37,443 nucleotides of DNA, from positions 67,796 through 105,238 of the forward strand of contig MFQT01000016.1 of the NCBI GenBank assembly GCA_001783145.1. The letters run 5' to 3'. How positions within the stretch are numbered: the stretch's first letter is position 1; each line of letters begins with the position of its first letter. Positions 1 through 8,200 of the stretch are shown here, one piece after another. Source of the stretch: Candidatus Magasanikbacteria bacterium RIFOXYB2_FULL_38_10. Lineage in GTDB: Bacteria; Patescibacteriota; Patescibacteriia; Magasanikbacterales; UBA10003. The notes beneath the pieces were generated by a model. It was not told where the DNA came from, did no database searches, and saw only the letters and a list, made by a program, of their open reading frames with translations. Made by a program: the position numbers and the translations under genes.

Positions 1-387
1 TTAAAAATGAAATCCATCATTAATGAAGTTAGAATGATTGAACGCGGTGAAACAGTAGGATACAACGGAACTTTTGTGGCCCAAAAACAAACTAAAATCG
101 CCACGGTGCCGGTTGGCTATTTTGAAGGAGTAGATCGCCGCTTGGCCAATCAGGGATTTTTTTTAATCAATGGAAAACCCTCGCCTCTGGTGGGAAAAAT
201 TAGTATGAACATTTCCACTTGTGATATTAGTGAGATTAAAGAGGCTATCGTAGGTATGAGTGTAAATATTATCAGCGATAAAACAGCCGACCCTAATTCT
301 CTAGAAAATATAGCCAAAATCTGTGGAACTATTCCTTACGAAATTTTAGTACATCTGCCTTCTCATCTGCGGCGGGTCGTAACTTGA
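1..387 (+). CDS. alr: Alanine racemase, C-terminal part (cut by the window edge)
   Basis: This is the C-terminal beta-barrel domain of alanine racemase, the PLP enzyme that makes D-alanine for peptidoglycan. The reading frame is open to base 1, so the ATG at 7 is probably internal and the N-terminal PLP barrel lies outside the window. Family motifs are visible: VGYNGTF near the start, the block ATVPVGYFEGVDRRL, and VGKISMN followed by CDIS, which belongs to the region with the substrate-contacting Met. The final stretch (PYEILVHLPSHLRRV) matches the usual C-terminal end, so the 3' end looks complete. It converges with the minus-strand gene ending at 422. Identification is confident; the full length cannot be judged. 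Confidence 0.88.
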   Translation, partial: LKMKSIINEVRMIERGETVGYNGTFVAQKQTKIATVPVGYFEGVDRRLANQGFFLINGKPSPLVGKISMNISTCDISEIKEAIVGMSVNIISDKTADPNSLENIAKICGTIPYEILVHLPSHLRRVVT

Positions 388-421
388 CTTTTTAGCAAAA
401 ATCAAACTCAAAAATCACCTA

Positions 422-1687
422 CTAAAACAACTTCTTCTGCCTTTCTTTTTTCTCCTCGGGACTAAAAATTGTCACCTCCCCATATTCTCCATCAAATCCC
501 GGTTTGATTTTCAATTTTTTTTCTCGTACGCGCCTAATACCCTCCACAATTTCCGGCAAAGTTATTTTGGCAAGTTCTTCATAAGATAAGTTCAACAAAA
601 CATTCAATTCGTCCCCACCCTTGATAATCAAATTACCAAATTCCGCCTGCACAGCGCGGCTGGTGCGTGATTTTATCCCCAATGCCTCGCCAATAATTTT
701 ATCAAGTTCCACTAAACTTACATACGGCACAGCGTTTTCCGGCACAAAACCTTCTTCTCTGTCCGCCAATTCTTCCACCCTATTTAAAACGCCAATTGTC
801 AGCGGCCGCCGACAAACCGGACACAAATTTTTATTTTTCACCGACTCCTTAGGGGTTAAACTAACTCCGCAAGAGCGGTGCCCATCATAATGGTACATTC
901 CTTCTTCCGGATAAAACTCAATGGTTTGCAAAAACTTTCCGCCCTCTTGAGGAGATTTTTTTTCTTTGATAATGCTAAAAAATTCGTCATAGCTGGTTTT
1001 AGCAATATCCAAATCAAACACATTGGCTTCACGACCCAAATTGGGCAAACTGTGCGCATCAGAATTAGAAATCAAAGTAATTTTATCCAAAGCAGAAAGA
1101 CGCCAATTCATAGCGGGATCACTGGAGAGCCCTGTTTCAATGGCAAAAATTTCCGGCGTGAGTTCTTCAAAACATTCCTCCAAAGAATCAAAACCGGATT
1201 TAGAACCAAACACGGAAAACCACGGCGTCCAAGCGTGCGCCGGAATCATTACCGCGCGCCCATCAATTTCTTTAATAATTTTTAAAATTTCTTTAGCAGA
1301 CAGGCCTAAAATCGGCCTACCGTCGGATTTTAAATTCTTGCCGCGGCCTGTAAGTTCGGCATTAAATTTTTCTACATCAATAATTTTTGGAAAAAACAAA
1401 CACAAATGCACACGCCGCGTTTTACCACCTTGTGAATAAATGGCCGAAACTTCTGTGCCTAAAATAAATCTCACTCCGTTATCACCAGTGCGCAATTTTA
1501 AAAAGCCATTGCCAATCTCTTCTAATTTTTCTTGAATATCTTTAAACCAAACAGGGTGCGTAAAATCACCGGTCGCTATTAAATTAAGGCCTTTAATGCG
1601 GCACCATTTGGCAATATTTTCCAAAGTTAATTCCGGCGAGCAAGCGCGCGAATAACGGGAATGAATGTGAAGATCAGCAATCAACAT
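422..1687 (-). CDS. EndoQ-like PHP-domain endonuclease
   Basis: A 421-residue PHP-superfamily metallo-hydrolase. The N-terminus has the PHP metal motif (DLHIHS, His7 and His9), then GDFTHP near residue 40, PAHAW near 150 and SDAH near 210. From about residue 266 there is a zinc-ribbon-like cluster (His266, His270, Cys273, Cys289, Cys292), followed by a segment reading GVLNRVEELADRE. That order, PHP domain then Cys/His cluster then an ELADR-type tail, is characteristic of the endonuclease Q family, which nicks DNA 5' of deaminated bases such as uracil and hypoxanthine. Annotation pipelines often mislabel this family as a UvrD helicase. It follows the cupin gene by 5 nt and is probably co-transcribed with it. 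A DNA-repair role is inferred from the family. Confidence 0.7.
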   Translation of the reverse strand: MLIADLHIHSRYSRACSPELTLENIAKWCRIKGLNLIATGDFTHPVWFKDIQEKLEEIGNGFLKLRTGDNGVRFILGTEVSAIYSQGGKTRRVHLCLFFPKIIDVEKFNAELTGRGKNLKSDGRPILGLSAKEILKIIKEIDGRAVMIPAHAWTPWFSVFGSKSGFDSLEECFEELTPEIFAIETGLSSDPAMNWRLSALDKITLISNSDAHSLPNLGREANVFDLDIAKTSYDEFFSIIKEKKSPQEGGKFLQTIEFYPEEGMYHYDGHRSCGVSLTPKESVKNKNLCPVCRRPLTIGVLNRVEELADREEGFVPENAVPYVSLVELDKIIGEALGIKSRTSRAVQAEFGNLIIKGGDELNVLLNLSYEELAKITLPEIVEGIRRVREKKLKIKPGFDGEYGEVTIFSPEEKKERQKKLF

Positions 1688-1692
1688 AAAAA

Positions 1693-2100
1693 TTATTTAG
1701 TTCCAACTAAACTTAAAAATTCTTGATAATCCTCCACATAGTCGCTTCTGTCCGGATTATAATTAGTGGAAGAAAGCGCAAGCAGAATAGCATCAGAGGA
1801 AAAATCTTTAAAATGATGCCAAACCAAAGATGAAACATACACAGCGGACAAAGGTCCAGCCATTTTTATCTCTTCCAAACCATTACCCTTATCAATGATT
1901 GCGGTGGCTGTGCCTTGGAGTAGAATAAAAAATTCCTTTTCCACTTTATGACAATGGGCGCCGGTTTTGTCAGTTGGATCAGTTAAATAATAAACGCGCT
2001 TCACTTCAAAATCAAGATAATTTTTTAACTCTAAGGGGTGCATTTTAAAGTTGGGAGTGACAATTTCTTTTAGTTGAAAACTTTTAAATTTTTCAGTCAT
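1693..2100 (-). CDS. FdtA/QdtA-type sugar 3,4-ketoisomerase (WxcM-like cupin)
   Basis: A 135-residue single-domain cupin. The segment RVYYLTDP then GAHCHK carries the metal/substrate histidines found in dTDP-4-dehydro-6-deoxyglucose 3,4-ketoisomerases (FdtA/QdtA/WxcM C-terminal family), and the C-terminal DYVEDYQEFL is a family hallmark. Such enzymes move the keto group on a dTDP-sugar on the way to amino or deoxy sugars for surface polysaccharides. It sits 5 nt upstream of the EndoQ-like gene. The neighbouring gene at 2195-2908 resembles another NDP-sugar enzyme, which supports the sugar role, but a terminator at 2155-2178 separates the two transcripts. Substrate specificity cannot be read from the sequence. 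Confidence 0.75.
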   Translation of the reverse strand: MTEKFKSFQLKEIVTPNFKMHPLELKNYLDFEVKRVYYLTDPTDKTGAHCHKVEKEFFILLQGTATAIIDKGNGLEEIKMAGPLSAVYVSSLVWHHFKDFSSDAILLALSSTNYNPDRSDYVEDYQEFLSLVGTK

Positions 2101-2144
2101 ATAATGATATTGATTTATAAAGTCAGTCTATCAAAATGGCGCTT

Positions 2145-2178
2145 AAAAAACAAACCCTCGCCAAGTTAATGACGAGGG
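2145..2178 (-). terminator. Intrinsic terminator after the 2,3-dehydratase-like gene
   Basis: On the minus strand a CCCTCG/CGAGGG stem with a 12-nt loop is followed by TTTGTTTTTT. It lies between the stop at 2195 and the next gene start at 2100, so it closes the upstream gene as a single-gene transcript. Confidence 0.75.
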
Positions 2179-2194
2179 ATTAAAAACAAATAAA

Positions 2195-2908
2195 TTAGAA
2201 GCGAGCAAAGAGCAAAAGTGATTGCACCAAGTAGTTACTGAGTTCGCCTTTGGCAAAAGCCGAGTTTATTTCGCTGGGATAAAACCAGCGCTCCTGCGGA
2301 AGAAGAGGATTTAGGTCCCCTTCCTTAACAATAAGCCTGCCCAAACGGACACTCTTGCCAAAATAGCGGCCACCATCTTGGGGTTGTGTCACCCAACGAA
2401 TAAGAGGGTTGTTGCTGTACTTGTTGGCGTGCATAGTTACTAACTCCGCCCGAGGCGGCAACTTGCCACCGTGTGCTTGAGAAAGATTGGCAACGGAAGT
2501 CTGCAATGGTGTGCCAATAAGCACATGTTTCTTGGAATCCGGCGCGTGCACTCCGGGCGCGTTATAAGTAGCCGGATTGCCCGGTTCTATGCGCGCGGCG
2601 AGCAAAACCCGTTGAACATGACCAAAAGAATTTACTTCCACCGGCACGACCACCACGCCGTCTTCACTGCCATCCACTCCGTACTCTTTGAGCAGGGGTT
2701 GTCCCCAGCCTGGCACTTCACGGCCAGCGGTCCGCACTTCTACTCCTTCTAAGCCAAAAAACTTGCCATCAGCACGAGCAAAAGTGGTGCCATCAAAGCC
2801 CCAACCTCCGCCTAAAGAATCCAGGCGCGTATTAGGCAAAACCACCATTTGTGATCTTTCCCTCTGCCTCGCTAACCATCTCCACCAGGTTTCCGCCGGC
2901 ATGTGCAT
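2195..2908 (-). CDS. NDP-hexose 2,3-dehydratase-like protein, single-domain form
   Basis: About 237 residues from the ATG at 2908. Recognisable family signs are a WWRWLARQR start, GWGFD, GKFFGLEGVEV, a W.QPL block, AARIEPGN in the middle, and an SQAHGGKLPPRAEL-type block. These match one repeat of the NDP-hexose 2,3-dehydratase family (EvaA-like), which starts 2-deoxygenation of nucleotide sugars. Known members carry two tandem copies (about 450 residues), while this has one. The start is chosen at 2908 because GGGAG lies about 6 nt upstream. The longer frame from a TTG at 2986 begins inside the -35 box. The gene is G+C-richer than its neighbours and forms its own unit with promoter and terminator. 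Enzymatic activity is uncertain for a single-domain form. Confidence 0.58.
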   Translation of the reverse strand: MHMPAETWWRWLARQRERSQMVVLPNTRLDSLGGGWGFDGTTFARADGKFFGLEGVEVRTAGREVPGWGQPLLKEYGVDGSEDGVVVVPVEVNSFGHVQRVLLAARIEPGNPATYNAPGVHAPDSKKHVLIGTPLQTSVANLSQAHGGKLPPRAELVTMHANKYSNNPLIRWVTQPQDGGRYFGKSVRLGRLIVKEGDLNPLLPQERWFYPSEINSAFAKGELSNYLVQSLLLFARF

Positions 2909-2957
2909 GATCCGCTCCCAAAAAAGTTTTAAAAAACATCGCCTTAACGATGCTTTT

Positions 2958-2986
2958 AACCTATCAATTTTTATGCTTTTTGTCAA
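2958..2986 (-). promoter_or_regulatory. Promoter of the 2,3-dehydratase-like gene
   Basis: TTGACA at 2986-2981, a 17-nt spacer and TAGGTT at 2963-2958. The expected start is near 2951, downstream of the TTG at 2986, which excludes that TTG as a translation start. The promoter overlaps the last codons of the rdgB remnant. Confidence 0.72.
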
Positions 2987-3131
2987 CCGGCTTTTCCAAA
3001 AATTCTTTTAACTTTCTAAAAGCCATTCCGCGGTGGCTCAAAGAATTTTTTTGTTCATCAGACAACTGAGCAAAAATTTTGGTAAATTCTTTGGGTATAA
3101 AAATTAAAACCCTAAAATTTCGCCTATTGGT
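2964..3131 (-). pseudogene. rdgB: rdgB/HAM1 (XTP/dITP diphosphatase) C-terminal remnant
   Basis: The minus-strand frame ending with TGA at 2964 encodes about 45 residues reading FIPKEFTKIFAQLS, then EQKNSLSHRGMAFRKLKEFL. This is the conserved C-terminal end of the RdgB/HAM1 family, which removes ITP and XTP from the nucleotide pool; the SHRG-type segment is a family hallmark. Upstream, in the same frame, a stop is met inside the end of yvcK (3132-3134) and there is no suitable start codon, so the N-terminal three quarters, including the catalytic part, is missing. It looks like the leftover of a deletion joining yvcK to the tail of rdgB. A sequencing deletion is the alternative. Confidence 0.72.
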
Positions 3132-4054
3132 TTAACCAATTTTTCCCAATCCATACCAGCCTCATTGGGGGCGTACAAATCGGCAAAAATCACCGGATAT
3201 TTTTTTTGCCATTCTCCCGCATCCACTTCCACCGGTTCCCAATTTTTAGCGGCAAAATGCTCCGCGTTGGATTTAATCTTGGCGTCATGGGCGATAATAA
3301 AATCAACCGGCCGCGATAAATATTTATGAATTTCTCCAATGTAATCGGAAACTCTGAATCCACAAGTTTCCCCGGTTTCCCGATTAGCCACATTAGGAAT
3401 GAAAACTATTTTAGCAGAAGATTTAAAAAGCGCTTCTTGAATTCCTCCCACCAATAAACCGGGAATAATGCTGGTATACAAATCGCCCGATCCCAAAAAA
3501 ACATAATCAGCTTGCAAAATTGCTTCATTAGCTTCCGGAGTAATTGCAGCTGCTGGTTCCAGCCATAATTTTTCTTTTTTAATTTTGCAATTAAAAGCAG
3601 GTATGTCAATGTTGTTTTCACCAGTAATAATTTCTCCGTTTTCCAACTCGGCGCAAAGATTGACCAAATCTAAAGTGACCGGCAAAACCCGTCCTTCAAT
3701 TTTTAAAATTTCCGAAAATCCTTCTATGGCCTTTAACCAACTGCCGCTTTGCTGATACAAAAAAGTTAAAAGCAAATTGCCGGCGTTGTGGTCTTGCAAT
3801 TCTCCTTGGGAAAAACGATTTTTGTAAAAAATATGACGCAAATCCAAATAGGGATAAGAAGAGAGAGCCAAAATAACCCGCAGAATATCACCCACGGGCA
3901 AGATATTGAATTTCTCGCGCAGACGACCGGAAGAACCACCCGAGTCTGTGACGGAAACCACCGAGGTTATTTGTATATGAGGCAAAAATTTTTTTAAGGC
4001 GCGCAAGGTGACCGACTGTCCATTGCCGCCGCCAATGGTGACAATTTTAAGCAT
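3104..4054 (-). CDS. yvcK: YvcK/CofD-family gluconeogenesis factor
   Basis: A 316-residue member of the YvcK family (2-phospho-L-lactate transferase/CofD fold). It begins with the nucleotide-binding GGGNGQ motif, followed by SVTDSGGSSGRLR, and contains NAGNLLL and FIPNVANRETGET blocks typical of YvcK. In Firmicutes this UDP-sugar-binding protein controls carbon flow into cell-wall precursors and affects GlmS activity. Here it lies 10 nt downstream of glmS in the same operon, which supports a shared role in peptidoglycan precursor supply. Length is normal for the family. Its 3' end touches the rdgB remnant. Confidence 0.88.
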   Translation of the reverse strand: MLKIVTIGGGNGQSVTLRALKKFLPHIQITSVVSVTDSGGSSGRLREKFNILPVGDILRVILALSSYPYLDLRHIFYKNRFSQGELQDHNAGNLLLTFLYQQSGSWLKAIEGFSEILKIEGRVLPVTLDLVNLCAELENGEIITGENNIDIPAFNCKIKKEKLWLEPAAAITPEANEAILQADYVFLGSGDLYTSIIPGLLVGGIQEALFKSSAKIVFIPNVANRETGETCGFRVSDYIGEIHKYLSRPVDFIIAHDAKIKSNAEHFAAKNWEPVEVDAGEWQKKYPVIFADLYAPNEAGMDWEKLVKPIGEILGF

Positions 4055-4064
4055 ATGATTTATT

Positions 4065-5915
4065 CTACTCCACTGTCACACTTTTAGCCAAATTGCGCGG
4101 GCGATCTACGTCTTTGCCACGGGAGACCGCCATATGATAGGCAAAAAGCTGCAAAGGCAAAACTGTTAAAAGAGGCGAAAGCATCTCGCTGGATTTGGGA
4201 ACGTAAATAATATCTTCTGCTAATTTTTTAATTTCTTCGTCGCCCTCGGTAGCAATCAAAATCAACTTACCGCGCCGTGCTTTTATTTCCTCTATATTAC
4301 TAATCATTTTTTCATACAAACTATCACGCGTAGCAATGGCCACCACCGGACAATTATCATCTATTAAAGCAATGGAACCGTGTTTTAATTCACCGGCCGG
4401 CAAACCTTCGGCGTGCACATAAGAAATTTCCTTTAATTTTAAAGCCCCTTCCAAAGCAATGGGGTAATTTATGCCGCGGGCAATAAAATAAAAATCTTCA
4501 AAATTTTTGTATTTCTCGGCAAGGGATTTGATTAAATCATTTTGTTGCAAAATTGCTTGCATTTTTTCCGGCACTTCCAAAATATTTTTAATAATAAGCT
4601 TGCCTGTAGCCAAGGGCAAATGAGTTAAGCGCCCCAGTTGCAAAGCCAAGACCATTAAAATAGCTATCTGATTGGTAAAGGCCTTGGTGGAAGCCACAGA
4701 TAATTCCGGACCGGCGTGAATATAGACGCCGCGGCCGGCTTCCCTGGCAATCGTGGAGCCAACCACGTTTACCAAGCCCATCACTTGGGAGCCTTTGCGC
4801 TGCGCTTCTCTTAAAGCCGCTACTGTATCGGCAGTCTCACCGGATTGGCTCACGCAAATGGTTAAAGTATTGTCTTCTACTACCGGGTCGCGATATCTAA
4901 ATTCCGAAGCCACTTCTACATCAGTAGGAATCCAAGCAACATGTTCTAAAACATATTTACCAATTAGTCCCGCGTGATAAGCACTGCCGCAAGCAATAAT
5001 TTTGATTTTTTTAATCTGTCGAAATTCTTCGTCAGTAAAACGCATGCCGCCCAAATGAGCCACGCCATCATTTGGCACCAGGCGACCGGCCAAAGCATCT
5101 TTAAAAGTATTGGGCTGATCAAAAATTTCTTTAAGCATAAAATGAGCAAAGCCGCCTTTTTGCGCCTGCTCCTCGTTCCATTCAATCTGTTCGGGCGTGC
5201 GTTCAATTTTTTCATCTTTCAAATTAAAAATCTGAAAACCCTCCGGAGTTAATTCCAAAATCTCGCCATCTTCTAAATAAATGACTTTTTTGGTGTAGGA
5301 AAGAAGCGGCGAGGCATCCGAAGCAATTACATAAGCTTCATCCGCTACACCCAAAACCAAAGGGCTGCCTTGGCGCGCGCAAAAAATTTTATTGGGTTCA
5401 TCCAAAGAAACTACGGCTATTCCGTAAGTGCCTACCACCATTTGCAAAGCCTTAATTAAAGAAGCGCGTAAATCTTTTTTTTCTGATTGGTTATAAAAAT
5501 GTTCTATCAAATGGGCCAAAACTTCGGTATCAGTTTCGGAAATAAATCTATGATCTTTTAAAAAATTCTCCCTCAGGTCGCGGTAATTTTCTATAATGCC
5601 ATTATGCACCAAAATAATCCGACCTGTGCAATCGCTATGCGGATGCGTATTATTTTCTGTCACGCCACCATGCGTGGCCCAGCGTGTATGGGCAATACCC
5701 AATGTACCAATAAATTCCCGGCTTTTTAGTTTCTCCGTCAAAGCATCAATTTTACCCACCGATTTTTCTATAAGAGCCGCACTGGTTGAATCAACTACAG
5801 CCAAACCGGCGCTATCGTAGCCGCGATATTCTAAACGCCTAAGACCATTAACTAAAATAGGAGCTAAATTTTTAGCTCCCCCTTCTTTAACAATGTAACC
5901 GATAATGCCGCACAT
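4065..5915 (-). CDS. glmS: Glutamine--fructose-6-phosphate aminotransferase (isomerizing)
   Basis: GlmS makes glucosamine-6-phosphate from fructose-6-phosphate and glutamine, the entry step to UDP-GlcNAc. The start is placed at 5915, giving M-C-G-I-I-G-Y so that Cys becomes the N-terminal nucleophile after Met removal; a frame three codons longer would bury it. About 616 residues: an N-terminal class II glutaminase domain (HTRWATHGG, HNGIIENY), two SIS isomerase domains (CGSAYHAG, SQSGETADT) and the C-terminal RPRNLAKSVTVE tail. It follows the 2-oxoacid oxidoreductase gamma-subunit gene by 11 nt and precedes yvcK by 10 nt, so it is in a single operon. No glmS ribozyme is possible in such a short gap. 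Confidence 0.96.
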   Translation of the reverse strand: MCGIIGYIVKEGGAKNLAPILVNGLRRLEYRGYDSAGLAVVDSTSAALIEKSVGKIDALTEKLKSREFIGTLGIAHTRWATHGGVTENNTHPHSDCTGRIILVHNGIIENYRDLRENFLKDHRFISETDTEVLAHLIEHFYNQSEKKDLRASLIKALQMVVGTYGIAVVSLDEPNKIFCARQGSPLVLGVADEAYVIASDASPLLSYTKKVIYLEDGEILELTPEGFQIFNLKDEKIERTPEQIEWNEEQAQKGGFAHFMLKEIFDQPNTFKDALAGRLVPNDGVAHLGGMRFTDEEFRQIKKIKIIACGSAYHAGLIGKYVLEHVAWIPTDVEVASEFRYRDPVVEDNTLTICVSQSGETADTVAALREAQRKGSQVMGLVNVVGSTIAREAGRGVYIHAGPELSVASTKAFTNQIAILMVLALQLGRLTHLPLATGKLIIKNILEVPEKMQAILQQNDLIKSLAEKYKNFEDFYFIARGINYPIALEGALKLKEISYVHAEGLPAGELKHGSIALIDDNCPVVAIATRDSLYEKMISNIEEIKARRGKLILIATEGDEEIKKLAEDIIYVPKSSEMLSPLLTVLPLQLFAYHMAVSRGKDVDRPRNLAKSVTVE

Positions 5916-5926
5916 AAAAAACAAAA

Positions 5927-6418
5927 TTATAAAACATAATTAACTCCCACCTCAAACGCCTTCTTGTTTTCCTCCCAATTAGCCTTCAGGCCTAATTTTT
6001 CTTTTAATAATCTTCCAACTTCCTCAATTTCTAAAATTTTCTTTTCTTGAAGTCGCCTAGCCAGCCAACCTAAGGCGAAAATGTTTAAACTTTTTTCTGC
6101 CAAATTTTTCTCCTTCAACAATCCATCAAAATTTTTATAATCCCCTATTTGGGTTTGGGAATTTTGATATTTTTGAATCCTTTCTCTGGCTTGTTCTGAC
6201 AAAACTACCATTATATCGGCAAAGGAAAATTTAGGGTAAGCAATTTTTTTATCACTAATTTGAATATAGCCCAGGGAAACCCCGCCACGCTGTTCCAAAC
6301 CGTAATTGGGAATAAAACTAACCTGCCAATCTTGATTAAAAGAGGCTTTAACAATAATATCAGCTATAGTTTGTATGCCTTGCCCACCATCGCCGGCCAG
6401 CAGAATTTTTAAAAGCAT
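5927..6418 (-). CDS. korC: 2-oxoacid:ferredoxin oxidoreductase, gamma subunit
   Basis: A 163-residue protein starting LLKILLAGDGGQGIQ, the family glycine motif, followed by YGLEQRGGVS, typical of the gamma subunit of pyruvate/2-oxoglutarate:ferredoxin oxidoreductases. The complex cleaves a 2-oxoacid with CoA and passes electrons to ferredoxin. It lies directly after the beta-subunit gene with a 6-nt gap. No gene for a separate 4Fe-4S delta subunit is present in this operon. Whether the substrate is 2-oxoglutarate, pyruvate or another oxoacid cannot be decided from the sequence; the symbol follows the three-subunit Kor type. Confidence 0.85.
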   Translation of the reverse strand: MLLKILLAGDGGQGIQTIADIIVKASFNQDWQVSFIPNYGLEQRGGVSLGYIQISDKKIAYPKFSFADIMVVLSEQARERIQKYQNSQTQIGDYKNFDGLLKEKNLAEKSLNIFALGWLARRLQEKKILEIEEVGRLLKEKLGLKANWEENKKAFEVGVNYVL

Positions 6419-6424
6419 AATAAA

Positions 6425-7099
6425 TTAAAACTCACCCAGTTTATAAATCTTCTTCAAATTTTCCAAATAATCAAAAGTGGCCTTGCCTGTAGTTTTCCAA
6501 TTAGTGGGACAAAAAGACAAAATTTCCACCAAAGAAAAATGTCCGGCTTGTTGCGCGGCCAAAGCCTTGGCCAGAGCCGCAAAAATACCTTGGGAATCAT
6601 TGGCGGCGGTTCTGGCCAGATAAGCTCCGGATTTAATAATATTTTTTAAAATTTCCGGACCATAGAAAGGCTCTTCACAAGAACCCAAAGGATGGGTATC
6701 GGTTTTTTGCCCGCAAACAGTGGTGGGGGCGGTTTGTCCGCCAGTCATAGCATAGACCGTATTATTCACCACAATCACAGTGACCGCTTCATCGCGCCTA
6801 GCGGCGTAAAACAAACTTTGCCAGCCAATGGCATAAGCCCCGCCATCACCAACCACCGCCAGACTCACTGAATCTTTTTTAGCGCGTTTATACCCAAGCA
6901 TGGTGGGCACAACACGGCCATGATGCGTCTGAAAAGTATTGATCGGCAAGTAATTCCAACCCAAAAGAGAGCAACCAATGTCTAAACCCAAAACTGCTTT
7001 GTCTTGTAAATTTTTGGCAACCAAAGCCTGATTCAAAATCATTAGAATCACCGGATATCCGCAACCGGGACAAAATTTGGCCGGATTTTCTTGAGTCAT
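6425..7099 (-). CDS. korB: 2-oxoacid:ferredoxin oxidoreductase, beta subunit (TPP-binding)
   Basis: A 224-residue TPP-binding subunit. Visible motifs are FCPGCGYP near the N-terminus, DIGCSLLGW, and the TPP/Mg2+ motif GDGGAYAIG followed by VVNNTVYAMTGGQ. Its short length and lack of ferredoxin-type cysteine clusters fit the KorB type. The beta subunit holds the cofactor at the interface with the alpha subunit encoded just upstream (62-nt gap). Together with the alpha and gamma genes this gives a complete catalytic ABC set placed between the UDP-GlcNAc pathway genes glmU and glmS. Confidence 0.9.
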   Translation of the reverse strand: MTQENPAKFCPGCGYPVILMILNQALVAKNLQDKAVLGLDIGCSLLGWNYLPINTFQTHHGRVVPTMLGYKRAKKDSVSLAVVGDGGAYAIGWQSLFYAARRDEAVTVIVVNNTVYAMTGGQTAPTTVCGQKTDTHPLGSCEEPFYGPEILKNIIKSGAYLARTAANDSQGIFAALAKALAAQQAGHFSLVEILSFCPTNWKTTGKATFDYLENLKKIYKLGEF

Positions 7100-7161
7100 A
7101 ACAAAGGGGTTCTAAACACAAATTCTTCGGTCGCTCAAGCTCCCTTAGAATAAGATAAAAA

Positions 7162-8175
7162 TTATTTAAAATACTCTACAATTTTTTCTGCCTCAATTCC
7201 TAAAGCCGGATATTGCAAATACTCCACCGGCGTGGAAATTTCCGGCGCCATTTCGGCTCGCACAATTTGCGCCAGCTGTCCCAAACTAGATTCCACAATC
7301 ACTATTTTTTTCACCCGCCCGGCTATTTTATCAAACTCTTTATTAGCAAAGGGACGCAAAGTAATTGGCCTAAATAGGCCAACCTTCAGACCGTTTTTTC
7401 TTAATTCATCTATTGCCTCTTTAGCGGCCGCGCCTACAATACCGTGCGCCACAATTAAAATTTCCGTTTCTTCTGTTTGATAATTTTCCCAACGTACTAC
7501 TTCATTTTTATTTTTTTCAAAATCGGCCTTGCTTCTCAACACCTCTTCATTTAATTCTTCCTCAAAAGTATAAATATTGCGCCAATGTTTTTTTTCTCCT
7601 TCTTTTACCAAAGGATAACTTTCCACATTTTCCATTTTCTTGTCTATTGCCAAAACTCCGCGGCTTTTTAATAAATAGCCATCGGTTAAAACAATAGTTG
7701 GGTATTGATATTTCCAAGCCGCATTAAAAGCTTCACGAGTAAGGGAATACAATTCTTCAATGGTAGCGGGGGAATAAACCAAACGCAAACCCTCGCCGTT
7801 GCCGCCAAAACAAGCTAAAGTCACTTCCTGTTGAGAGTAAATCACTGTTCCAGAGGATGGACCGCCGCGCTGGCCGATAATAGCCACAAAGGGAAGGCGC
7901 ATACCCTCGGCCATGCTTAAGGCGTCTTGCATCAAAATATGACCCGGTCCAGAAGTGGCCGTAAAGGCTTTTTGCCCGGCAATTAAACCTCCGCAAACTC
8001 CAAAACCCGCCGCAATTTCATCTTCGGTTTGCAAATATTCGCCGCCTTTTTTAATCCAGGTGGTAAAAACCTCGGTCACCGGCGTAATGGGATAACCAAA
8101 CATCATTTTAGCTCCGGCATCAAAACAAGCCTCTGTTACTGCCTCAAAACCCGTAGCTAATTTTTTATTGGTCAT
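7162..8175 (-). CDS. korA: 2-oxoacid:ferredoxin oxidoreductase, alpha subunit
   Basis: A 337-residue alpha subunit. The N-terminal region contains FGYPITPVTE, then TEDEIAAGFG with the conserved Glu that contacts the TPP pyrimidine ring, and TATSGPGHILMQ, all standard for this family. The C-terminal part (VAHGIVGAAAKEAI, GLFRPITLRPF) matches the transketolase-C-like domain. It starts the three-gene kor set and lies 89 nt after the glmU-like gene, with an imperfect hairpin in the gap. It likely provides a reduced-ferredoxin or acyl-CoA link in a reduced fermentative metabolism (inference). Confidence 0.9.
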   Translation of the reverse strand: MTNKKLATGFEAVTEACFDAGAKMMFGYPITPVTEVFTTWIKKGGEYLQTEDEIAAGFGVCGGLIAGQKAFTATSGPGHILMQDALSMAEGMRLPFVAIIGQRGGPSSGTVIYSQQEVTLACFGGNGEGLRLVYSPATIEELYSLTREAFNAAWKYQYPTIVLTDGYLLKSRGVLAIDKKMENVESYPLVKEGEKKHWRNIYTFEEELNEEVLRSKADFEKNKNEVVRWENYQTEETEILIVAHGIVGAAAKEAIDELRKNGLKVGLFRPITLRPFANKEFDKIAGRVKKIVIVESSLGQLAQIVRAEMAPEISTPVEYLQYPALGIEAEKIVEYFK

Positions 8176-8200
8176 AAAATTTTATATTTGCTAACGAGCC

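Noticed and set aside
2909-2986. Longer start (TTG at 2986) for the 2,3-dehydratase-like gene
   Set aside because: The TTG is part of the TTGACA -35 box and lies upstream of the expected transcription start; the ATG at 2908 has a ribosome site.
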